Positions 38,675 to 52,915 of a DNA stretch of 64,000 nt are shown piece after piece (the first letter of the stretch is position 1; every line of letters starts with the position of its first letter). The notes under the pieces are model-generated. The model saw only the letters and a list, made by a program, of their open reading frames with translations. It did not search any database and was not told the DNA's origin. This DNA is from Chrysomallon squamiferum (Eukaryota; Mollusca; Gastropoda; Neomphalida; Peltospiridae): positions 23,830,255 to 23,894,254 of the forward strand of contig CM022670.1 of NCBI GenBank assembly GCA_012295275.1, written 5' to 3'. A program made the translations under genes and the position numbers.

Positions 38675-40730
38675 ATGGAGGAAACCCGGATAAATTGGAA
38701 TGTAGATATGGAAGTAAATTTGTTTCATGCGATACGTCATCATAAACCAGTTGGTAGGATGTTCTTAAAAATTGCACTAATGGTATAATTAGGTGCATTT
38801 AAGAAACTGATGCAAGGTTATATCAAAATAACGAAAATAATATAAATAAAATTCACATATTCTTGATTATTGATATAATTAATAAATAAGATATATTATA
38901 CAGTATTATACTCATACTGTATACTCTATAGAGTAGTATAGTCTATGGAGTATCGACTGTAGTGATACTAATAGTAATACTATTAGTATGTAGATGCAGA
39001 CACTGTCTGAGAATATCATTGTAAAGTCATTGTGCAATTTTAATTTTTATTTCTAACTATGGATATGATTCTAATATTCTAGAAATACATATTGTGACTG
39101 ATTTTCAGTTGTACCCTAATGATTGGTCTTATTGAAAATTAGCACAAGGACGTTATAAAGACCATGTATCATATAAATCTATTAGCATTTACACCAAGAT
39201 TATAGGCAGATCCTTGATATATGCATTACTGTTAAAACTAAAGGATAAATGTTAGTGAAAATAGTATTTTTAAAATGTTGGCTATTTTTATAAAAGCTTG
39301 TTCAGTTGTTTGGTGTATTTAAGTCACTGTCAACAATAATGTCTTCTAAAGTTCATTTATGAGGAAATTACAGTTTTCCTTTTTGATTACATAACAACCA
39401 CTGAATTAAACAGTAATAGGTACTGTAATTATCACTAAGAATTATCTTAATTTGTGTTATAATGTAAATAAAATTCTGAATTATTTTTTTACCTTTTTGC
39501 AGGTGTAAACAGATTTTTTCAGATGATTTTTATTCATGATAAATTAAATGCTGCACATAGTGGTTTAAAGACATTTACTTGCAAGCAGATTTGGGACCAC
39601 TTGAGTGAAATGTATGACTTACAAGCATTAGTAAGTAATTTCATATGTACAGTTTCTTAATTATAAAATTTAATTTGAGGATAAGGAATTTCTAACATTT
39701 TGAATAAGATAATAGTTTAGTGAAAAAAGAGATAAAGAAGTTAGTGTTCTCACTTAATCTCAGTAATGAACTGTTGTATTCATCGCAGACATTGCCCAGT
39801 ACAAAACAGTGATTTTTCATTTCTGTATGCAGTGAGAAAATTTCCATTATATATTTTAAAAAAATCCATCAGGAAACCTATATTAAAAGGTAACTATTTA
39901 GCAAATTTATGAATATTTTGCATAGAAGCCTAATTTTAACAGAACAGAACAATTTTTTGTGTGCTTAACCAGCAATAGTCCTAGATAATACTTTAAAAAT
40001 GTACTGAACTTATATTCCTCTGGGTGAGTGCATTTTTTTAAATTTCTGTTTTGATACAACTTTTTCTTTTCAGAATGAATCTGAAAACTTCCCATTTCCA
40101 AACAAGTTGTCTGAATTCTCTTTACCTGACGAGTATTCTGCTCTGATGCAAAAACCATTTCCTCGCCAAGAATGTTCAGGAGGACACCAAGATGATAAAT
40201 CTGATTGTAAGAATGATCTTTGAAAACTTTTTTGTTGAAAATATAATTCTTTGCCTTCTACCAGGCAACTGTTGTAATATTCAATTTGTTTGATGATGAA
40301 TGGAGAAAAAAAGACCAAAAAACCCTGAATGTTTAACTGTCTTCAGCCACATTTTTACATTAATGATTATTATTATTTTTTTAAATTTTATTTTCCAGCA
40401 AAAAGCACAAAGTCTGAAGCAAAATCTAATGTGTCTTCACACGTAACAAAAAATGAGTCCAAAGGTTCTTCCTCACAAAAAACTGACAGTAAATCTTCAT
40501 CACAAAAGTCTGAGACAAAATCATCAAGTACATCACACTGTAAAGAACATAAAAGTGGCTCTGTACAACACAGTAGTAAATCTGACTCTAAAACTGCTTC
40601 ACTGGGACATTCTTCTACAGCCAACACACCTGACCCATCACCAAAGAGAAAGAGAACTCGTCAAACTCAGTCAGCCAGTGCCAGTCCAGCCACACCTGAT
40701 CAGCCTACTTTAAAAAGAGGTCGAAGATGA
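38675..40730 (+). CDS. MRGBP: MRG/MORF4L-binding protein (MRGBP, Eaf7 homologue)
   Basis: Four exons, 38675-38753, 39503-39630, 40074-40206 and 40399-40730, join in frame to 223 residues, against about 204 in human. The start is the ATG giving MEETRINWNVDMEVNLFHAI. The N-terminal half is the Eaf7/MRGBP domain: NLFHAIRHHKPVGVNRFFQM, then IWDHLSEMYDLQAL and NESENFPFP, all closely matching the family. The second half is Ser/Lys-rich and disordered, ending in a basic KRGRR that may serve nuclear import. The family is a subunit of the NuA4/TIP60 histone acetyltransferase complex and binds MRG-domain proteins. No anomaly is seen. Confidence 0.93.
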
Positions 40731-43700
40731 ATTCCAATGGTTTCATTATAGTATGAAAGTGTGTGTGGTATAGATGAAGGAAATTCCTGTTTTAATTTAA
40801 TAGGTAATTTAAGGCCACTGACGGATTACATTAAAATTTCTGTGACAGCAAACAAGTGTAGTTGCAAATTTTGTAATTACCACAATTTATGTAATTATTT
40901 TTATTTTTGAAAAGGAAAGTAAAGTATCATTGCCACAGTATATTTTGTTTAAAAAAAAATAACAATAATAAAAAAAAAAGTGTAAAAAATTATAAACAAA
41001 TTGATTTTGCTTCATTACTTTATTATTTTTAGTTTCATACAAATGTGACAAGTCTCTCGAACAAATGAAATTCTTTCAGTAAATTCATAACAAAGTAATA
41101 TTGGACAGTATTTAAAAAACATTTTTTCTTTTTTTTTCTTGGTAGGTTTTCATGAACATGCAAAAAGAAAAAAAAAAATCTGATAATTTTAGTTTAAAAA
41201 TAAAAACAAACAAAAATAAAGATAAATTGTTTTTGTGTTTTTAAAATTTTTAAATGAATTTTGTATTTTCTTTCACTTTTTGTTATAAAATCAGAATGAC
41301 TTTTTTTATTATTAATATTTATACATTACTTTTTTCTGTTATTTCTAAAAATCTTATTTTTGTCCTTACTTATAAAATTATTTTTGAAAACCACCAAGAA
41401 GAAGAAAAAAAAAGGTACACATGTTTACATATATACTATTACTCTTATGGCTTTAAGGATATTATTTAACAATTCTATGTTTTTAAAATTTATATATACA
41501 ACATGTAGAATATCAGAGCATAATGAAGTGAAAAACACGATGGTATGCAATTAATGGACAAATGTGTAAAATACTGAAAGAATTTCATTGATAATACAAT
41601 GATCTGTCTGCTAAGTGCAGTATTGTAACAAGTATGTATGGGTTTGACACCACTCTTATTTACAATATAACTACAAACTCTGTGCATTTTATTTATAAAA
41701 TAATTCTCCCCCTACAGTCAAATAATGACCAAAATAAGAGCTAGAATAAATATAATTGCTGTACAACCTACTTATCTTCATGAAAATAAACAAAACCAGC
41801 TGAGTTTTCTTTGTTGTAGAATTTACATAATTGGATGAACTGTAATGGCACTAACTAAATACTAACTAATTAACAGGATTCAAAATCACAAGTTCTCTGT
41901 CTAAGCAATGGAATGAAAATGAAATGTTATACTTTTTAAATCTTATGTTTAACAAACATTTTTTTTTTTTAGTAACTGATGGCTCTCAACTTCTTATTTT
42001 TCTTTTTCAGATTGTGCCAAATAAAATTTAAAACAAATATCTTATCTTTTTATGTGAAGTAAATGAATTTTTATCAACTTTATTAGGCTGGCAGCTAAAA
42101 TATTTTATCATTTCATAGAAAAGTAATTCACTGAGGCATATTTGTTTCAAACTGAAATAATAAACATTATCAGCTTTTGCCTTAACAGTTATTATCCAAT
42201 TCAGTTCACCATATGAATTTTTTTTTAAAATCTGACATAACGATTAGTCATAGTTATGCTATTTTTTAAGATTAGTAGATTTTTTTTAAGAATTAGTCCA
42301 TGATAAAATAATTCATATCTGAAAGTTATCATTTATATCACAATATACTTAAATACATACACAATAATAAATAATTGTATGTCAAATAATCAGATATACA
42401 AAGTACATTCCACTTGTGAAAACAAAAGGAATTGAATTTCATATATTTATTAACACTACTAACTGCTACAATAAAATTAAATACTAATTAACAGTTTTGA
42501 TAATTTAATTACAGGAAGAATTATTATTTAAATAGTATAGCTAAAAAAAACCCACCTATTTGCCCCCAAAACATTTAGCTTTAAGTTTACAAAATCCTCC
42601 CAAGACACAATCTTTTCTTAAATTAATTGGAAATCTGAATTTTATTTTTTAAATTAAAATGGACATAACAAGTGACTATTTAAAACAGATAAATGATTCT
42701 GTTTCCTCACTGAATTGTCAGTACTACATAGTACGTATTAATTTAATTAGGTTTAGCGGATCAGATGATGGCATATTTATTTATATATTAAAACAAAATA
42801 GGAAAGAAAAAAAGAAATCACTTTTATTTTCCTCCTAAACAACAACTGTACCTATTAAGGTAACAATAACAGTACTGATGCATAACAGAAAAAGTTTAAT
42901 TTACAACATTAAAAAATAAATGAACATCACAAAAATAGATGATAATTGTCTACAACTGTTTAACTATTTGTGTTCATGGGAACCTGTCCAAATCAAAGGT
43001 AGCTAAGGTATGGCATGTGCCCTGGGCACCATTGAGCACTTGATATTAAATTTGACTGGTATTTTTGAGCTGATTTTGTGACAAAGTGATCTAAAAGATG
43101 GATGTCAGATGTTTAAATGTAAAAATTTCCACTTATACACCCTTGTTCCTGTCAATTCCTATACACCCATAACAATTTAAATATGTGCTCTGTAACTTAA
43201 ATTTAAATTAGGATAATGTGCAAGATTGTTATCAAGATTGGCAAAACTACTGGCAGTGAAAGAGTAAGAAATCAAATTTATACATTACAATTTTTATACT
43301 GGAATTGCTATCTACCAAATAAATGAAAAACAGTTATAAATTCCAATAATTTTGATAAAACTTTTAAGTTCTCATTTGGAAATAAGAAATGTTAGTTTAT
43401 TAATAATATAATAAAAACAAAACCTGAAAAAAATATACCCCTTCCTCTCCATTAAAACCCAAACAATCTCAGTAAAGTTTCTTTTAAATATTAAATTGAA
43501 CCAACAAAATTTTAAAAATAAATACTAACTTTAAAAAATTTAAAAAAAACAATCATGAAAACCCCTAGATTGAAAATGTAGTGTTTTTAGTGAAAATCAA
43601 TGGTAATTAAACTGAACAATGATAAATATGGTTTCAATCAAAAGGAATGTATTTTTTTGTTGTATAAAACTACTTATAAGCCTTTTGTTAAACTGAGATA

Positions 43701-44334
43701 GGGTGTTGAATAATAAAACAATGATATCTGCACATGGATGACCATAACCATTTTTCAAGTAACAATGACTGAATTTGCTGCAGAACTCAAAATTAAACTA
43801 AATTAAATTTAAAAATAAATAAAAATAAATCATTAAATATAATAAAATAAACTAAATATATATTTTTAAACAAATTTAACAAAAACACAGCATTTCATTA
43901 CCAATAATAATTATAATTTATTTAAAAACAGTTCAATATCACAGAAAACATTAAAACTGCTGGATTAATTTGTAATAATCAAAAGCTCTGCTTTGACAAC
44001 ACCATATCCACTGAATATCTATCTATTTAACATACGAAATTTTCCATTTGCCCCAAATGAAAATAAAATGTGTTTATTTTTGCTTCTGTTTTTTGAGAGA
44101 ATATTGGTAGATTTTCAATTAAATCTTCTACAAATACATCTTCATAATGGAATGCAAGAAAAACAATTCTACCCAAAATAAGTGGACAACAAATATTTAA
44201 AATTAAAAACATCAATGAATTTATTACATTATATAATATTGGTTTCCATCATTATCTCATAACTTGTTGCCATAACTTGTGGTCCAACTATTGTGGATTA
44301 CATAATTTAACATTGTAACTATAGTATCTTATCA
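40731..44334. other. Convergent 3' region of MRGBP (+) and SMAP (-)
   Basis: It contains both 3' UTRs. Candidate poly(A) signals are AATAAA at 40967-40972 for MRGBP and TTTATT (plus strand) at 44220-44225 for SMAP. Between them is AT-rich sequence without any gene, structured repeat or unusual block that I can recognise. Confidence 0.55.
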
Positions 44335-47300
44335 TCATTGCCAAAGATTGTTTGATAGTGTCTGTCCAGAGTTTGCTGGCATCCAGCTTTGACCTCCCAT
44401 TACAGGTGGAACACCAACAGTGGCACCTACTGGTCCCCCTGCCAATTTCATAGCAGCCATCTGTTGCTGCATCTAAAAATTAAATATATTTTCCCAATAA
44501 CCATACATCTACATGCAAAAACACACATAAGATTACACATTCATGCACACATGCAGACAGATGTTCTTAAATAGATATTTTTGAAATAAAGAAGTAACAC
44601 AAACAAAACAAATTTATAATAATCTTTTACAGTATGAATGGTTTTAAAATCCATTTACTCAGTATTAGTTATTTTTTTTTATATAAACACTAAAACTTGA
44701 TAATAAATAGTAGTTACTGGTGATAAATAAACATTCTTTATGTGATATTCATAAACAAACAACAAATCAATCAAATTATACTCTAAAATTTCAAACTATA
44801 AATTTATATCTGTGTTACCAATAAAGTATTGAGTGTATACCTGTTGGTATTGTAGTTGCTGCTGCATCTGTTGTTGTGGATTGAAAGTGTTTCCCTGTGG
44901 TGGCATTACCATATTTGGTTGGCCCATCACTGCTCCAGGCATAGTCCCAACCTGACCCATTCCATAAATATTTGGCTAAAATAGAAATTCATATTGACAT
45001 TATATAATTTTTAAAAACTGATAATAAAAACTAACATTCTAGGACATTCTTTCTTTAATTTTACTCATATGTTTTAAAGAATAATAAACACATAATTATG
45101 ACAACAAACACCTTATAATTGCAGTTTATGGTGTTTTTAATTTTTAACTTAATTTATTTTTTAATTTATTTTTACTTAACTAAAATTTACTCTAGAAATG
45201 TGGCATAAAGGTAAATTTGACAGACTGATGTAAAGCAGCATATTACTATGTGTTTGTGTGTGTGTGTGTGTGTGTACAAATGTATTTATTGATAAATAAA
45301 ACAGAAAAAACAACATGAAGTGCACATGTACATAATACTATTCCATTAACTGCCATTTAAAATAAAAAGAATATTTATATTGTTTCCAATTAATGTCAAA
45401 GGATTTCTTTGGCTACTTTTCATTGTTTTTAATTACTCTTTTCTGTTCAACAAAATGATTACACCTTTGGTCAAAAATACATTAAAGTGTGTTTTGCTGC
45501 AATATTTTTTTCATAGAATGTAATGTGACATCATCACATTACATTATTGTATTAATATAAATTAGGCAGATTCATGGAAGCTGATCAGGTGGCTGCAGTT
45601 CAGGTGGTGCATACCAGTGACATGGATATTGTGCACATAATCCAAACCAGTGCCATTTTCACCATCATTTAAGACCCTTTCATTATAATTTTTTGTGAAC
45701 ACACATTCACTTTTATTTATATAGATGTAAAGATGCCTTATGTTATGTATAAACATAGATGACTGATGTATTCACATTTCATTCCACTTAAACAAGAAAC
45801 CAAAGAGTAAATATTTTGAAGCTCAGCTGCAATTTTGTTTGGAAATTCCATGTCTAAATCGGAACTCATTTACAAATCAGTGACTAAGGATAATATCAAA
45901 GGTTAAAAAATTAAAATAAAAAGGTTTTTCACTACTCGTTTGTAACTTTTATTTGAACAAATTTTATCTCAATAATGAGCTGACTGATCACATGATGAAA
46001 ACACATTAACTATTTCCCATTCTGCCAAAACTACTGCAACTGATTTATCTAAGACAGTATAATGCAGCCTTTATGAAGGTACACATACAAGATTCCTTGC
46101 CACTTTTCCTCTGTAATATTATCATTACAAGTGAATGTCTGTTTGAGATGCAATCACTAATAATAACATGTATGTTTTTTCATTCATTCAGAAAGTTCAT
46201 TACCTGTTGCATTCTAATCATCCCTGGCTGCTGTGGCATCATCCCCTGCATGCCTGGCTGAGTTGGCATTGCTGGCTGTGTTGTCATGGCCGGCTGTCCA
46301 ATCATAGGCTGTGGACCCATTGTTGTTCCAGGTACCATACCATATATGTTCTGTTGTGGCATATACATACCGCCTAAAACAGAAATATAACCATGCTCTA
46401 TTCAATATAATTATTTATTACAAATATTACAATAGTTTTTTTTTTTATATTTATTTAATGTTTGTAAGTTATGCTTTGATCTTAATGTCACAAATAAATA
46501 AAAAATAAAAATAAAAATCACTTATAAGATTATTGTAATTAAAAAACTGGAAAATTCTTAGCAATTTATTAATTTATAGTAATTTAAAAAATATCTATAA
46601 AGAAAATAAACGTGTGTGTATTCTTCTAATATTTGGTAGATTTAAATAATCAGGCAGAAAAATAAAAAATCTGTGAAAATGTCCCCTTTTTATGCATTTT
46701 AGAAAACTTTTCTACTGGAATAACAGTTTTCAAATACAAACACATATGTAACTGATATATATTTAGTAAAAATTATCAACTATGATAACACAATTAAAAA
46801 TATTTTACAATTCTAATATAATTTTAAATGGTTGATAAGTTATCTGCAGTTCAAATAACCTCAGAAATATTTTACATGCATGTAAAACAGAACAAAGTAG
46901 AAATCATAAAGAGACCACATAGCAAATGTTTTTAAAACAAATCACCATTCAAACAAAGTAGGTAAGATTTGCAGAACTCAAACAGGAAGATGGTCAAGAG
47001 AAACTGTTCTTTTGAAACATAATCAAGAAATTTCTTGTATTATCATGTGGAATTTGACTGTACTTGATACTTCAAATTACTGTAAAATACACATTGAAAA
47101 TAATAAAAAAATATATATATATATAAAATAAATAATAAATAATAATATTAAAAAAAATATACTAAAAAAAAAAAAATAAATAAAATATCCATTTTATGAT
47201 TTTTCAAAAAGAATTCTAAGTATGCATACATTCAAATTCCATATGATAACACAAGAAAATTATTTCAATAAATCTGCAACATGTTCCCAAAGTATTTCAT

Positions 47301-48133
47301 GCATCAGAGAAAAGGCAGCCAACGACCTCTATTTGGGTACCTGGATCCATAAAACAAAAACTAAGGGGACCTATACCAAATGGACCATCAGGCTGGCACT
47401 GCTGCCAAGACTGCTGCTGCTGCTGCTGTAACATATGTTGCTGCACTGGTGTCTGGCATGCATATGTGGATGTTGGGAGAAGCAAGTTCTCTGAATAACT
47501 TGTATCGCTGTTTGTGGCTTAAAGAATATATACCATTTTCAAATTTAGATTCACAAAGAAATGGCCAATAACAAATTAAGTTTAAACACATTACAAAGTA
47601 ATAATTTCTATAATCTGATTTGTTTATTTATGATTTTGTAATACTAACCCTAAAAACTGTATTACCTTAAAAAGATGAAGTAGTAATTGACTTTCTTACA
47701 AAAACAAACAAGTTAAATAGAAAGCAATATTAAGCATACAGGATGTTGATTTCAGATCAGTAAATGTTTAGTATCTATTAAGCAACAGTCACTGTTTAAC
47801 TGTAGTGTAAATGTAAGCATGTTACTATACACTTCAAGATTTGTTAAATAAAAGACATTGCTTTCTCTTATAATAAGATATATGAAAAGATAAGTATCTG
47901 GCTTAAGAATTCTACAGTTAGGTTATTCTGGTCAGATAGTTTGAAACAAAGCACTGCAGAAGAACACAATTTATTTATGTATAAGAAATTAAATTGACAG
48001 TAAATGTTATTTATATATACTTTATAGAACATTAAATTCACAACACATTCAGAAAAACTTTCTTTCATGTGAAGTAAAGATTATTAATGTTTAATAACAG
48101 TTTCAGGACAAAAGAAATCACAACCAATTTAAT

Positions 48134-48167
<34 letters not shown>

Positions 48168-48527
48168 CCTAGTGTCACAAAATAACATAGTGTATTTTAT
48201 AATGAGATTTAAAATAATAATAAAGAAACTGACTTTTATGTTATTTCATCGTTCCATAATTGAAATAGCTGTTTTTTCTGGGAGTGTATTTTTAACACCA
48301 CAAGAATTTGCAAACATAAAAAAAATACATGAATTATACAATACTAATCTGTCATTATAAAGAACTTTCAGGTACACTACAACAGTACATGTAATGTTTG
48401 GTTGATAAACAATATTTTCAATAACAAATTATTCCACTAAATAAATATACTGTGATAATTAAATAAAACAAACAAACAAACAAACAAACAAATAAATAAA
48501 TAAACAATAAGTAAAACAATTAAATTA

Positions 48528-48573
<46 letters not shown>

Positions 48574-51500
48574 GAGAGAATGAAATATTAGCATGTTAAC
48601 AACAAAAAGAAATTCAATTTTTTATCTCTCTGAACTAAAATAAGTTTTGATCTGTGGCCATCACAATTTATTTTATAATAAACACTAAAGAAAAAGAAAC
48701 AAAATTAAGCTAACCTGGAACACCAAACATTTGTTGTTGAGATGTAGTATTTCCATATAGAGCTAGGATAGAATCTTTTGTGTTCTTTTCAGATCCTTTG
48801 CCATCAGATGAACCATTGTCTAATAAACCAGCTCCATGTTCACCAGACTGAAATTTGAATGAGTCTACTATAAAACCTGATATTTTAATTTATATTTAAA
48901 TTTTATCACTATTGTATGTTATGGAATATGACATGAATAGAACTTAATATGTTGTGGTACATTAAATCAATACAAAATGTAGGGACAACAATAAAAATTT
49001 CAAATTTGGATCTTGACAAACTTGTTATTACTGGAAACAGCATGGAATGACTTTTCCAGTGATGTCAGAACCAGCCTCCTAACGTTTATTTTAACCAATT
49101 TATGACATGTTAACAGTTCCCAATTATAGCAATTAATTTCTGTTGTTTTTAAAAGTAACTTGAAAAGTGAGAACCAAAAGATTGTTTTAATTAGTAATAT
49201 CTTTATTTTTTAGCCATAGCTGAGACTATACTAAATATAATAAGCAACAGAGCAGAATAAGAAATGAAGCAAAACAGCCTTTAAATATCTAAAATTGTTC
49301 ATAATATAAAAACAATTAACAACACATTAATCTGTCTGTTATGCAGTTAAATGGTAGCTTTCAAATATTTCACAGCACTCTTTTGTTGTTATACTTTTGT
49401 TTGTTTTAAATTAGCCAGCATTAATTAGAAAAAGAGAAAGAAAAAGAAATCAAAAAAAAAGAAAGAAAACAACTTAGAAAATGTAAAATACATTTACACC
49501 ATTTTTGTATATCACCAAAGGTGCACTTTAATAATGCATATATTGGTATATTTAATTTATAAGCTTTATCTAAAAAGCATCTTGTCAAGACATAGTCATA
49601 GGAAGCAAAATGTGTAAGCAGATATTTGTTAAAAGATTAGCATATATTTTGGTTCAGACAAGCATGTTTATTAAATATATAGTTCTTATAACATGAGTAT
49701 TTCTTTATATCTAACGAGATACAGCTGCCATAATAAGTAAATGCTAAATGAATAATACATTAAATAAATTACAAATTGTTAATCTGCCTTTGTTCTCACA
49801 ATCAGGTAAACTAACAGATCCAGCAAAATCTTATATTAATTTAATACAATAAAATGTTGAAATATTTTGTAAATGGTAAATAATATCATTTTATATAGTT
49901 ATAAGTGGATGGCTATAACAAAATTCCTGATGTATTTTCAACACTAACTGTGAAAGCCTGTTGCTAGAGTTACAAGAACGTGTGAATAACATGTTGCATA
50001 TACATTTTTTTTTTTTTTTTTTTTTTAGTATTATACTACAAAATAATCAAGAAAAACCTGAACTGGTTGTGGTTTGTTTGAACTGCTTCCAACATTCTGG
50101 ACTGAACTGGAATCACTGCTGCCAAATATATCGGCTAGAAGATCTCCATTAGGCTGTACATTTGAAGATGATGCATCTAAAATAGGTGAAATTCATACAG
50201 TTCAAATTATTATTTCATTTTATGTTCAAAACAAAAAATAATAAATAAGTAAATAAATAAATAAATAGATAAATAAATAAATAATGCACAAAAGAACCCT
50301 ACAATAATGAAAATTAAAATAAGTGTTTTTTAATGTATGTTTTTTTTTGTTATGATTTAAAACTGAATTAATAACAAGACAGGATAATGTGAATTAATTT
50401 ATTGTGTATCTGTGTACGTGTATGTGTGTGTCTACATGTGTGTGTGTGTTTGTGTGTGCATGTATAAAACTTTTTATTAAATACATTTTTAAACATTTTT
50501 TTCTTCAAAGATTTGAAAAACTAAAGGAAAGGATAATAATTTTTTAAAAATGAGATTAAAACTTTTAAAAATAGAAATTACATCATTGACTTTGAGATGC
50601 TTTCTGCATCTGTATTCTATATTTGAAGATATTTTTTATTTAAATGTAAAAAGAAATTCACACTACATCAGACAATTATGTACAGTTATGTTTTGTTTCA
50701 TTTTTAAGGTAAGATGTTATTAAACTATGTATTTGTGTCTGAAATAATTTTTGTTTCTAACAATATTGAAAGGAAATACTATCTGTTGGATGGTAATGAA
50801 ATATAAGCAATAAATGTATTCTGGAAACATGTGGTCAAGTTAACAAATGAAAATAACTAAATGAAATAACCCTAAGTGTTATAGTTTAATTATCCCATTC
50901 TTGAACCAAAGAAACAAACCAACACCATGCTGTTAAAATCAAAGAAAAAAAGAAATTGCCACTTCATAAAAATAACGAGTTTTGTTCTGGATGTGGGACA
51001 TAAGCCCCACCAAGACAAAATTCCCCCCCAGTCTAAAAATTGCACAGGTGGATAAAAGCCCTACAGTGGATTTGCAAGTTAGGACAAAAGCATGCCACAA
51101 ATGAAGAATCGAGGTAGGACAAAAGCCCCCAATGAAAAAACTAAAAGCAGACAAAGTCCATTCCTTAGGGAAAAAAAATGTATTTTAGCAAACAATCAAT
51201 TTATTAAAGTATACATACTACATATAAAAATTAGCAAAATAATGACATCAATTTAATGAGTTTATTGTATCAATATAATTAATTAATACAAAATGATTAT
51301 GATACAATTACATTTAAAACGAAGGATACAGTTTGAAGAGAGAATTTATATCAAAGTATACATAGTCACATGGCACAAAATGAGATAATATACCTTAGTA
51401 TATTTAGGAAATTTTGCCTTTTTCAAAACTGAATGTAATTTCCAAAAATGATATCAAAATCATTTCATATTTTCTAATGTATGTTGTGTCACTCACATAC

Positions 51501-52878
51501 TAATTATGTAGATTTGTTTTAAACTGTCACAGAGTACAGATAGTTATGTAACTTATTAAAGCTGATCAAATCCAATTTATTTGAGGAAATAACTAATTAA
51601 ATAAATTCCATGATTTTGATAATTAGGGAAAATATTAAACAATGGTAGAATTTTCTTCTTTTTTTTTTTTTTTTTTTAATTTTGAGAGCCTTTGTGCTAT
51701 CGTGTTTTCATATATGAGGGCTTTTGTCTTAATTTTTTTATTCACTGGAGGGGAGGCTTTTGTCCTATCTTGTTTTTTCTTTGTAGGGGGCGGCTTGTCC
51801 TCCCTTACACTTCTGCAGGAGGCCATTGTCTGCCTGTGCTTTTGTGTTGTAGGGCTTATGACTAAATCCCTTTTGTTCTATCAACAAGTGTTGATAATAG
51901 TAACTGTTACTTTTAACAAGTGACATTTCTCCTTCTGAAACATTGAAACAAAAAATTCAGCTAATCACTTCAAACCATTCATTATGAATATCTTTTAAAA
52001 CTACAACATTTATTATGAACATTTATTAAAAAGATTATTTGAAAATTAATAATTATTAAAAAAAAAATAAGAAACTCTTTTTAGCATTTTTTTTTTTTAA
52101 TTATATTTTATTACTCAAACAACAAATGTTAAATTAACTAGTTTAAAGTGAAAAAACATTTTGAATAATTATTTTCAAAGTGAAAAACAAAAACAAAAAA
52201 ATTGATATGAAATGTTTAATATCACTTACTAACAGCAACAAATCCGAAATCTAATTAAGATAAAACAATTTCAACTACAGTTAAAAAAATTTAAATAAAA
52301 AAACAAAAATACAACAACAACAACAATGCAGTTTGAAAGAAAAATACATAAAGCAAAACTGTAGCACATTTATAATATCATTATCAACTACTTATGAATA
52401 TAATAACCACTACAAGTATTATTATGTATGACTTTTATTTTATTATTACAAAAAGCTAATTTAAATTTTTATTAAATGGAAAAAATACAAAATACATCAA
52501 TTCTTTTTCTCATGCTACAGAAAACCCTTGAGGTGGATCTACTTTTCAATTATAAGCAATACCTGTGAATATGTCAGGTTTAAACAATAAGCAGTATTAA
52601 TTAATTAAGCCTTTAAATACTAACACTTCTGACACCCAGTTCAGACAATGAGACTGGAACACCAACATAATGGGCCATTGATAAAAAAAAAACCAGATGG
52701 TTTTAACAGATAATAGGAAAAACTGTCACAGAGTACAGACAGTTATGTAATTTAATTAATCTTTTATTCTGTAACTGTCTAAGGATTACTCCCAGTGTAA
52801 CTATATTTGGTTTACACAGAACCTAAAACAACTGAAAATCAAGATAAATTCTGGTACTAACTTGTTCTCAAGTCAGTG

Positions 52879-52915
<37 letters not shown>

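Noticed and set aside
40388-40713. Extra frames on both strands over the last MRGBP exon
   Set aside because: These are shadows of the Ser/Lys-rich MRGBP tail.
47410-47430. CAG run as a disease-type expansion
   Set aside because: There are only six repeated units, within the range of ordinary Gln tracts; no sign of expansion.
48532-48572. Regular short repeats as a possible CRISPR-like or satellite array
   Set aside because: They are trinucleotide and tetranucleotide microsatellites without spacers; the window is eukaryotic.
51642-51923. 93-codon hydrophobic plus-strand frame
   Set aside because: It is a translation of a poly(T) run and the terminal repeats of family 1 copy 3, with no family resemblance.
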